Positions 23,363 to 30,496 of a stretch of 35,180 nucleotides of DNA are shown here, in pieces. The DNA comes from Oscillatoriaceae cyanobacterium M33_DOE_052 (GTDB lineage Bacteria; Cyanobacteriota; Cyanobacteriia; Cyanobacteriales; Laspinemataceae). Within the stretch, counting starts at the first letter, position 1, and the number at the start of each line of letters is the position of its first letter. A program made the position numbers and the translations under genes. A model generated the notes under the pieces. It did not search any database and was not told where the DNA came from. It worked only from the letters and a program-made list of their open reading frames with translations. Where the stretch lies: assembly GCA_015296065.1 (NCBI GenBank), contig DVDU01000168.1:1-35180 (forward strand), read 5' to 3'.

Positions 23363-24166
23363 TTACACATGACATACCAAACAGGGTAACTCATCATCTT
23401 CCTCATCCAACACTGAGGATAGAACCTCCGCTAAAGGTCGGTTAGAGGTAGATTTATTTTGCTCCTTAGCCATTGACTTTTCATGTTCGGCGATAATCTC
23501 ATCCTTGCGCTCCAGTAACTCCAGCAAAGTCTCCCCTTGAATCCAAGTGTAGTTGCGGCCATCGCGGTGTTCTTCCTCGTATCTAACAGCCTCAGCAAAT
23601 AAGTCGGGATGCTCTTGGGCAAGTTTGACCCATTCATACTTACGCTGGAAGAAACAGAAAAAGCAACCAGACCGACTGCGCCACCGGTAATAGTCCGGGA
23701 GACCAATCCCGCTATCTTCTAAGATGCGGATGATATCTGCCTTCACCAGTCCCCGCTCCTTGAATGGATAAACGGGGGTGATATTGGGTTTGGTGGAGAT
23801 ATAGCCATCGCGATTTTCATCGGCGCGGATGCCGATATAGCTGATGGTGGTATAATCTCCGATGAATTCTTCTAAGGGCTTGATTTTCATCATTACCGTA
23901 CACCAGCGCATTTTGGGAGAGGGGAGTAACCCCCCATGCACATCTAGCCAATGGTCAAAGCCTCGCTTGGCGCTTAAATAATGGATTTTAATCCCCAGGC
24001 GAGCTTTAATCCGCTCTAGGTAATCGTAGGTTTCCGGCAGTTCCTTATGGGTGTCGCAGAAGAAATATTCCATCTGCGGCACCTCCTTATGGAGCAGGAC
24101 GGCAAGAGCCGTGCTGTCCTTACCGCCAGATAAACCTAAAATATGTCTAACTGGTTTCTCTCTCAT
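23363..24166 (-). CDS. sspD: ATP-pyrophosphatase of the PAPS reductase fold (SspD/DndC-like)
   Basis: A 267-residue N-type ATP pyrophosphatase, thought to activate the DNA backbone with ATP so that sulfur can replace a non-bridging oxygen. The PP-loop is SGGKDS (residues 13-18). Cysteines C89 (RWCT), C168 and C171 (SGCFFC) are candidate Fe-S ligands, as in DndC, and CLVCHV closes the protein. Start: the ATG at 24166 is preferred over a TTG at 24202; it lies inside the end of the ATPase gene, overlapping it by 20 bases, which implies translational coupling. The order DUF4007 - ATPase - PP-loop enzyme matches sspB-sspC-sspD, hence the symbol; this is assigned by order and motifs, not by alignment. 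Confidence 0.82.
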   Translation of the reverse strand: MREKPVRHILGLSGGKDSTALAVLLHKEVPQMEYFFCDTHKELPETYDYLERIKARLGIKIHYLSAKRGFDHWLDVHGGLLPSPKMRWCTVMMKIKPLEEFIGDYTTISYIGIRADENRDGYISTKPNITPVYPFKERGLVKADIIRILEDSGIGLPDYYRWRSRSGCFFCFFQRKYEWVKLAQEHPDLFAEAVRYEEEHRDGRNYTWIQGETLLELLERKDEIIAEHEKSMAKEQNKSTSNRPLAEVLSSVLDEEDDELPCLVCHV

Positions 24167-27100
24167 GCCGCTTCTGTGAACGGGTTTGCTGCATCTGAGC
24201 AATGTTTTTGTCGGAGTTGGCTCCCAATACTCTTTCCGTTAGTTTAGCAACAAATGCTTGCTGCATTTGCGGGTTATCGCGCAAAATCGAATTTTGTAAT
24301 ATTTCTTCAACCAAATCCTCCAGTTTGGCTTCGGAATCCCGCTCTACCCAAACCATCCGGTGCGTTTCGTTGCCGTCAGGACGGGTAACGGTGATGCGGC
24401 GGGCCTCAAAACCTTCTCCTTTGGTGGCGGCGTCTTTCTGCAAGGCTTCCAGGTTCTTAAACCGGCGAGCGATGTCCGAGAGCTTAATTTCAAAACCGGT
24501 GGCATCTTCATCCCGCCAGGACTCGGCTGGTTTATCGGCGACAATCATCACCAGAGCCTCTAGCCACTGGCTATCGCTTTTGGTTTCATCCGCTGCTGCT
24601 TGGGTAAAACTGCGCAAACTGCGTTCGATACATTGCCCCACCAAATAGCTAGCGCGGACTCGTAAATCTTCCCGCAGTTTGGTTTCATTGCTCCTGACGC
24701 CAAAGGCATCGTAAAGCTGGGTTTGACACTGGCTCAATAGGCTGTCATAGGCGGTTTGGATTTCATGGAGTGCTTGCGCCAGTTTTTGCCGGAGGGTTTT
24801 GGCAGTGGTGGCGTCCTCCCCTTCACCGGGGGCGATCGGCGATAACCCACAGGCTTGCGGCAAGGAGGTAAACACCAGTTCGTCTGGTTCTTGCGCTTTC
24901 TGTAAAGCTGCTAAAACCGCCACCGCTTCGGAACTGAGGCGTTTAGTTTGGCGGGTGTAGGCGGGGAGATTGGCGGCGAATTGAAATAACGGTTTAACGA
25001 CGTTAAGGAGGGTAAGGTTGCGCACCCCAGACTGTTTGATGGGTTGGCGTTTGCCCCAAATGGCTTCTAGTTCTTTGAAGATTTGAGAACGAAGGCCCAC
25101 CACCTCAAAATACTTCACGGCAAATCGCTCTGGATATCTCACCAGCAGCTCTAAATGCTCCACCCCCAAAACGGGAATAAATGTCCCATCCTTATACACC
25201 CCCACATCATCTATGTGGTACATCAACACCGCCAACAACAGCACCGGTATGGCTCCTAATTTCATCCCATAGGGGGGTGCTTGCAAGCGCTGGTAAAGCA
25301 AATCGAGGGTTTGCTGCCTTGAGCGCGCTTCCAGACAAAAATCCTCGATCGCCTGCCACACAGTCTCAACACCAGCCTCCTTTGGAGGGGGATAAAATTC
25401 CCAACCTAAACCCGCCTCTTTTTGCTGGTGAATCCCAGTATCTACTAGCAGGGAATGATACATACTCACTTCCGGTCCGTATCCCTGCAGTCCCAGTTTT
25501 TCTGTATCCCCATGCTCCAACATCGCCGCCATCAATTCCATGCGCGCTTTCGCGCCTTGGGAAGTCAGCTCGCGGCGATTGATCAGCTCGTTCCAGAGAA
25601 CTAAACTTTGGTCGAAAACCAAGTCGCAAACGTCCGACAGCTTAGCATTAAAATCAGTGATATGGCCGATAGTTGCTCGCTGCCCCTGAATCCAGCAAAA
25701 ATTCTCAGATGCGGCCACATCAAACGCTTGACTGAGAGTTTCATCTAACAGCGTTTCCGCCTGTGCTAAGCGATAGCGGATTTCCCGCCGCGCCACTCCA
25801 TCACTTTGCAACTCAGGAGCCTTGGCTTGAATGTCCTTGAGGGCGGCAAATTCCCTTGCCTGGATGCGCAGGATGTCCAATTTAGCAGCACTGACCAAAA
25901 TCAGAGGTTTGCCATCGGTTGTGGTTGCTGGCACTTGCGCCGGTAATTTCTCATTTACCCAATAACCAATCAAACCATCAGCATCCCCCACAGCACATTT
26001 CAGTTGGGATAAATCCTCATCACCTTGCAGATACTGCCGGTCAAAATAACGCAGGGTTCCGGTTCTATAGCTGTGACGTTGAGCTATTAAGGGAGGAAGA
26101 GGACGAATCTTTGAGAGCAGGGAAGCCAGAGGAGAACGCTCTTTCTCCACCGACTCGGACACAGCGAGGTCAACATTAAAATCGGAGCCTTCCCAAATGC
26201 GCAACTCGTCAACTTGCCGCCGATAAGTGAGGATTCCCTTTTGTCGCAAATTGTCGATCGCCTGTTCCCAAGTCGCCTGCTCAGCCTGACTCCCCCCATC
26301 ACACATTGCCAGCGTGACCAGGGAGCGAGTTGCCCTGAGAACGCCAGTAGTGGTGACAATATTTAACGTGCCGATCGCTTTCAAAACCCGCAGACTGTCC
26401 GCATCTAAAGTCCGGCTCACATCAGCAATTAACCCTTGCACCTCTATCCACCGCTGCAGCTTGGGTCTTGAAGTAATCCCCATGCCCACCGCTTCGATAA
26501 AATAGTCATACACCCGGTCTAACTTCAAGGTGGTTAGTGAGTCATTCTCAACTGCTGTTTCTTCTAAATATCTTTGCAACCCATAAGGCTCGCCACTGGT
26601 GAGAAATGTAAACAACGAGCGGTCATTTTGGGCGTATTGCGTGCATAACTCCGGCAACACCAACGCCGTCACCGGATGCAGTGGATAAGCTCCCTGCAAA
26701 ACATCCGCGCCCATATCACCACGGAGTGATGGTGGCAGTTGTTTCCATAATTCTTGAGATTGTTTGGTAATAGTACCAACCAAACTATTTCCCTGAGATT
26801 GGTCAATGGCTTTCCCAATTAACCGCATCATTTGGTTAGGCGCATCTTTAAAGGGGATATCTTCAAATCGCCCTTGAATCTTCGCCCATTCGTTGCGCTG
26901 CACCGCCGCCAATCTTTCCCCATAATCAGCGAATGCTTGGTGCAGTAAACCCACCAGATAAACCGGCGTCTTAGCCGATCGCGGCATTTCTGCCAGTTGC
27001 TGCAGCAAGTATAAATCTTCCTCGCCCTGATTTTGGGTAACAAATTCTAAATTTTTTCCTAACTCGTCAATTACCAGCAAAATCGGAGTTTGGGCTGCTA

Positions 27101-27668
27101 GTGCTACCTCTTGAACCAAGTTGATTATTTGCTTGCCATTAATGCTGCTCTTACTTGCAGCTATTTCTACCTGTAAATCCACCAGGCGAGCGATGGTTGG
27201 CTGTTTGTTTTTTTGTTTGGGATTTTTCCAAAAATTTTCCGCGCCGCGCTGTAGTGCGCGTAATATTGTATGGCTTAAAGGTTCTCGCTGCGCCGTCACT
27301 ACGGCTCTAAAAAACCCTTGGCTGGGAATATTATTGGTCAGCAACTTATATTCGGTACTATCAGCACCGAGGGCAAACCGGGCAATTTCTAGAGCCTGCT
27401 GGCGCATGGGGTCTTTTTCTGGAGCTACAGCAGAAAGCAAATAGTGAGCAAAAGCCGATTTGCCCGTACCGTACACGCTGGTTAACGTCCAAGCTCGGTT
27501 GGCTTCTGGATTAGAAAATCCGGCTAAAATCCGCCGCAGGGCATCTAGAGACCGCTCGGTGATGATGTAGCCTTCTAAGGCTTCCAATTTTTCTAAATCC
27601 CGCTCGATATTGATAGAGCGAGCATAACGGCGATGGATGCTGAAATATTCAGATAACATTCTTTTCAT
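24147..27668 (-). CDS. sspC: large P-loop ATPase of the phosphorothioation-like operon (SspC-like)
   Basis: A 1173-residue cytoplasmic ATPase. Walker A is SVYGTGKS (64-71) after a helical lead with ERSLDALRRILAGF; Walker B is LLVIDELGK (D201, E202). The N-terminal third resembles AAA/STAND-type ATPases (YLVGLLHQAFADY as sensor-1-like, HPVTALVLPEL). The rest is long and mainly helical, ending in a basic tail (RSQKRHERETS). It begins with an ATGA overlap on the stop of the DUF4007 gene (27665-27668) and ends inside the SspD-like gene. In the Ssp system SspC is the ATPase needed for sulfur modification with SspB and SspD; the assignment rests on size, P-loop and gene order. Several embedded ORFs in other frames are shadows. 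Confidence 0.8.
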   Translation of the reverse strand: MKRMLSEYFSIHRRYARSINIERDLEKLEALEGYIITERSLDALRRILAGFSNPEANRAWTLTSVYGTGKSAFAHYLLSAVAPEKDPMRQQALEIARFALGADSTEYKLLTNNIPSQGFFRAVVTAQREPLSHTILRALQRGAENFWKNPKQKNKQPTIARLVDLQVEIAASKSSINGKQIINLVQEVALAAQTPILLVIDELGKNLEFVTQNQGEEDLYLLQQLAEMPRSAKTPVYLVGLLHQAFADYGERLAAVQRNEWAKIQGRFEDIPFKDAPNQMMRLIGKAIDQSQGNSLVGTITKQSQELWKQLPPSLRGDMGADVLQGAYPLHPVTALVLPELCTQYAQNDRSLFTFLTSGEPYGLQRYLEETAVENDSLTTLKLDRVYDYFIEAVGMGITSRPKLQRWIEVQGLIADVSRTLDADSLRVLKAIGTLNIVTTTGVLRATRSLVTLAMCDGGSQAEQATWEQAIDNLRQKGILTYRRQVDELRIWEGSDFNVDLAVSESVEKERSPLASLLSKIRPLPPLIAQRHSYRTGTLRYFDRQYLQGDEDLSQLKCAVGDADGLIGYWVNEKLPAQVPATTTDGKPLILVSAAKLDILRIQAREFAALKDIQAKAPELQSDGVARREIRYRLAQAETLLDETLSQAFDVAASENFCWIQGQRATIGHITDFNAKLSDVCDLVFDQSLVLWNELINRRELTSQGAKARMELMAAMLEHGDTEKLGLQGYGPEVSMYHSLLVDTGIHQQKEAGLGWEFYPPPKEAGVETVWQAIEDFCLEARSRQQTLDLLYQRLQAPPYGMKLGAIPVLLLAVLMYHIDDVGVYKDGTFIPVLGVEHLELLVRYPERFAVKYFEVVGLRSQIFKELEAIWGKRQPIKQSGVRNLTLLNVVKPLFQFAANLPAYTRQTKRLSSEAVAVLAALQKAQEPDELVFTSLPQACGLSPIAPGEGEDATTAKTLRQKLAQALHEIQTAYDSLLSQCQTQLYDAFGVRSNETKLREDLRVRASYLVGQCIERSLRSFTQAAADETKSDSQWLEALVMIVADKPAESWRDEDATGFEIKLSDIARRFKNLEALQKDAATKGEGFEARRITVTRPDGNETHRMVWVERDSEAKLEDLVEEILQNSILRDNPQMQQAFVAKLTERVLGANSDKNIAQMQQTRSQKRHERETS

Positions 27669-28594
27669 TTTTTGTGACCCCTTCTGGTGGAGTGGTAATA
27701 TTGCTCTAAAATTTCATCGGCTAGATGGCGGGGACTTTCGGTAAAATAAAACTGAATTAACCCAGCGGAGTCCGAGATAGCGATTTTATCCCACTGGCGC
27801 GCTACTTGCTCGATCGCTTCGCTCAAAGCACTTTCCGACAGCTTAAACACCATTCCGGGACTACCCATATCATACAGCAGGCGAGACAGGGCGATCGTCC
27901 TTTGCTTGCGCCCCACCAAGTCCGCGTATTCCAAACAAGCCGCCACCACGATTTCTGGAGGTAAATTCCGCTTCTGTCCAATGCGAAAAGTATATTGCTT
28001 AGCATCTCCTGCCGTGTGGATCAGCCCCAGTTGGCTAAAAGGACAGTCCAAAGAATCTTCACTCGGTCCCGAATTAACGAGCTGTTCCACATACATCCGC
28101 AGAATGCAGGTAACATCTTTATTGATGGAAGATTCCGCCCCCCTAGTTGCCAGAGTTTCCCTATAGTTGCAAGCCGCCATAAATAAATCGTTGGCGGAAA
28201 ATTCCACAGCCCGAAACACGTTAAAGGTAAAATACCAAGCCGCCGCCTCGCAAGTAGGCTTTAATAAATTCCAGTGTAGCAGCCACAAAGAAGCCGGATC
28301 CTCTAAAAACGGATCCCAGCCTTGATCATCTAAAAGTTTCATCCCAAATTCCGTTGGTTTGTCATCTACCAAGACTTTGAAGGCTCGGCACCAATAGCGA
28401 ATCGATCGCACCATATTTTTGCCTACTCCTAGGCGTACAGTGGCATCTTCCGCCAGAAACACGTCCGAGTCTTCCTTGGCTTTATCAAAACCTTTCTTTA
28501 TCCACCCAAAACGCGGGTGAAAAGTTTCGTGACGAGCGAAAATGGGCAGAACTTTCTCTCCCAAGTTGGGAATGTCAATAGTAAATTGTGTCAC
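27665..28594 (-). CDS. sspB: DUF4007 protein (SspB-like DNA nickase)
   Basis: A 309-residue DUF4007 protein. The signature is at the start: FARHETFHPRFGWIKKGFD (20-38), then LAEDATVRLGVGKNMVRSIRYWCRAFK (47-73). The C-terminal part has SALSEAIEQVARQWDKIAISDSAGLIQFYF. SspB of the SspABCD system belongs to this family and nicks one strand to allow single-strand phosphorothioation, so that role is inferred here. It uses a GTG start at 28594 without an obvious Shine-Dalgarno; no better start exists before the conserved region. It is the first gene of the operon and is followed without a gap by the ATPase gene. A promoter with an adjoining perfect palindrome lies 25-75 bases upstream. Confidence 0.85.
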   Translation of the reverse strand: MTQFTIDIPNLGEKVLPIFARHETFHPRFGWIKKGFDKAKEDSDVFLAEDATVRLGVGKNMVRSIRYWCRAFKVLVDDKPTEFGMKLLDDQGWDPFLEDPASLWLLHWNLLKPTCEAAAWYFTFNVFRAVEFSANDLFMAACNYRETLATRGAESSINKDVTCILRMYVEQLVNSGPSEDSLDCPFSQLGLIHTAGDAKQYTFRIGQKRNLPPEIVVAACLEYADLVGRKQRTIALSRLLYDMGSPGMVFKLSESALSEAIEQVARQWDKIAISDSAGLIQFYFTESPRHLADEILEQYYHSTRRGHKK

Positions 28595-28618
28595 AGTAAA
28601 ATTACAGGTATTTTTAAT

Positions 28619-28670
28619 ATTCAGAACTTCTGAATAACATATATTATAGCAGATTTTGTCACTTTTCCAA
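28619..28670 (-). promoter_or_regulatory. promoter of the ssp-like operon with a palindromic operator
   Basis: On the minus strand TTGGAA (28670-28665) and TATAAT (28648-28643) are 16 bases apart. Directly downstream, where transcription should start, lies ATTCAGAA-G-TTCTGAAT (28635-28619), a perfect 8-1-8 inverted repeat in AT-rich DNA. Its place over the start site is typical for a repressor site. The operon-encoded DGQHR (DndB-like) protein is one candidate regulator. Confidence 0.6.
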
Positions 28671-28752
28671 TGTCACTTGTCCCTTGTCATTTGAAGTTTT
28701 ACCCGGTTTCTGGGAGACAAAGGACAAATGACCAAGGACAAATGACCAATGC
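28666..28752. repeat. dyad-symmetric heptamer repeat array between two genes
   Basis: The left arm has TGTCACTTGTCCCTTGTCAT and the right arm has complementary units GGACAAATGACCAAGGACAA; the centre includes a fragment of the AGAAACCGGGTTTCT element (about 28699-28715). It lies between the divergently transcribed MBL and ssp-like promoter regions and overlaps the -35 box of the latter. Confidence 0.75.
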
Positions 28753-28756
28753 CTAA

Positions 28757-29557
28757 TCAAAACTTATAACTCAAAGTCTTAATTAACCGGCCTGTTTGGG
28801 GTAAATCGGCGGGGGTTAAACTAATAGAATCACTATTGACTTTTTCTATATTCGCGGCCCCAGACATGACAGTAAGAAATTCATCTACCGGCTCAATATC
28901 GCAGGCGTTGGGGGCGGCGGCTTGGGTGCGATAGTGGGTGGGAATAATTAGTTTAGGATTGAGGGTTTGGATGACTTGTTTGGCTTCTTCGGCATTATAC
29001 GCTTTCGGTCCGCCGCCAACGGGGATGAGGAGTAAGTCAGGACGACCCATGAGGATTTGCTGTTCGGCGGTGATGGGTGCAGCAGCTCCCCCGAGGTGGA
29101 CGATTTTGATGCCTGCTTGCGCCCAAGTCCAGGCGATGTTGATGCCAAAACGGCGTCCGCCTTCCCGATCGTGTATGGTGCGGATACCTTGAATGGCCTT
29201 ACCGCGAAACTCATAAGCACCGGACTCCTGCAACACCCGGGGATTACCCGGTAATTCCTCATAACTGCCTTCATCGAGGAGGCGGGAGCTAACTAAAACT
29301 AAATCTACCATTTCCCTGGGGGGCTTGTAACCAGCGGTACAGCCGATCGGGCGAAAAGGATTGACTAAAAATTTTTGCCCCTCACCAGCGAACAAAAAGC
29401 AAGTATGACCCAACCACCGCACCACCAGACCTGGGTCAACTTGTGAGGAGGTTTGCGCCTGCGCGGGAAGCCATTGGGAGGTGATACTGCCACCTAAAGC
29501 CGCCAACAAACCCATCTTTCCGTAGCGCAGCAACTGTCGCCGGTCAATCCTTTGCAT
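28757..29557 (-). CDS. Tat-exported metallo-beta-lactamase-fold protein (UlaG-like)
   Basis: A 266-residue protein. The N terminus is a twin-arginine signal (DRRQLLRYGKMGLLAALGGS, cleavage near AQAQ, residue 35). The rest is a UlaG-like MBL fold: VVRWLGHTCFLFAGEGQKFL, then DLVLVSSRLLDEGSYEEL, GIKIVHLGGAA, LLLIPVGGG and IIPTHYRTQ. The usual HxHxDH metal motif after the second strand is missing (SSRLLDEGSY instead), and the Asp of the late HxGD motif is Gly (HLGG), so the metal site is at least incomplete. GAGGAGGAG lies upstream of the ATG. It runs on the same strand as trpG, which lies 53 bases upstream, so the two may be cotranscribed. A catalytic role cannot be claimed; it may be a degenerate or alternative-metal member. 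Confidence 0.8.
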   Translation of the reverse strand: MQRIDRRQLLRYGKMGLLAALGGSITSQWLPAQAQTSSQVDPGLVVRWLGHTCFLFAGEGQKFLVNPFRPIGCTAGYKPPREMVDLVLVSSRLLDEGSYEELPGNPRVLQESGAYEFRGKAIQGIRTIHDREGGRRFGINIAWTWAQAGIKIVHLGGAAAPITAEQQILMGRPDLLLIPVGGGPKAYNAEEAKQVIQTLNPKLIIPTHYRTQAAAPNACDIEPVDEFLTVMSGAANIEKVNSDSISLTPADLPQTGRLIKTLSYKF

Positions 29558-29609
29558 ATCCGTTCTCCTCCTCTAAGCAGGTCTAATTTTCCCACGCCAT
29601 TGACAAAAA

Positions 29610-30200
29610 CTATAATTGGCGCAGAAAGTTCCCCAGCAACTGTTTACCCGAAGATGTGAGGATACTTTCCGGGTGAAATTGCACTCCTTGGATGTGGGGA
29701 TATTGGCGGTGTTGCACCCCCATAATCGTACCGTCTTCCGTCCAGGCGGTGATTTCCAGAATCTCAGGACAAGTGTCTCGCTCAATTACCAAGCTGTGAT
29801 AGCGGGTAGCGGTGAAGGGATTTTCCAGACCTTGGAAGACACCGACGCCAGAATGAGTCACTAACGAAGTTTTGCCGTGCATCAGTTCTTTGGCGCGGAT
29901 GATGTTACCGCCAAAAACCTGTCCGATCGCCTGATGACCGAGGCAAACCCCCAAAATCGGCATAGTAGGACCCAATTGGGCGATTAAATCTAGGGAAATC
30001 CCCGCATCTTCCGGGCGTCCGGGACCGGGGGAAATCACCACTCCCGCTGGTTGCAGGTTTCTTACATCTTCCACGGAAAGCCGATCGTTTCGGTAAACCT
30101 GAATATCCGCTGCAGCGGACCACTCAGAACCGAGTTCGCCGAGATACTGCACGAGGTTGTAAGTGAAGCTGTCGTAATTGTCGATAACGACGATCGTCAT
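29610..30200 (-). CDS. trpG: glutamine amidotransferase subunit of anthranilate/aminodeoxychorismate synthase
   Basis: A 196-residue class I glutamine amidotransferase that releases ammonia from glutamine for TrpE or PabB. Landmarks: VVIDNYDSFTYNLVQYLGE at the start, ISPGPGRPEDAG, nucleophile C86 in GVCLGHQAIGQ, and H176 and E178 in GVQFHPES; LMHGKTS is also typical. The start at 30200 was chosen because the conserved region begins there; the frame extends 20 codons upstream without family similarity. Whether it serves tryptophan or folate synthesis cannot be told, since neither partner is in the window. It is a housekeeping gene between two defence-like modules. Confidence 0.93.
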   Translation of the reverse strand: MTIVVIDNYDSFTYNLVQYLGELGSEWSAAADIQVYRNDRLSVEDVRNLQPAGVVISPGPGRPEDAGISLDLIAQLGPTMPILGVCLGHQAIGQVFGGNIIRAKELMHGKTSLVTHSGVGVFQGLENPFTATRYHSLVIERDTCPEILEITAWTEDGTIMGVQHRQYPHIQGVQFHPESILTSSGKQLLGNFLRQL

Positions 30201-30383
30201 ATGTTTTATGGGGGTGCGCGCCCAAGGCGCCACATATACAAAGCGCGCCGGAGGTGCCACAGGGGAAAATATTTGCCCGTGGCGAGCATCATTGCCGTAG
30301 CGAACCGCTTTCTAGGCGTTGCCGCGACTCAAACGATGCCCCGGGTTGATTATCATATCATCATCCGATGCTGCAGACACACC

Positions 30384-30470
30384 TAACTGGTCATTTGTCA
30401 CTTGTCCCTTGTCCCTTGTGCCTTCACAAATGACAAAGGATAAATGACAAATGACAAATGACAAAAGCGC
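30384..30470. repeat. dyad-symmetric heptamer repeat array upstream of the helicase gene
   Basis: The left arm is TTGTCAC/TTGTCCC units and the right arm AATGACA/AAGGATA units, separated by a short centre near CCTTCACAAATG. It lies between divergent trpG and helicase genes, and its last unit supplies an ATG at 30458 that lengthens the helicase frame. Confidence 0.8.
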
Positions 30471-30496
30471 ACCAAGATAAAACATCCAGCCAACCC

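Noticed and set aside
25181-25582. 133-residue plus-strand ORF inside the SspC-like gene
   Set aside because: It is a shadow frame with low-complexity sequence inside a long, domain-bearing gene on the other strand.
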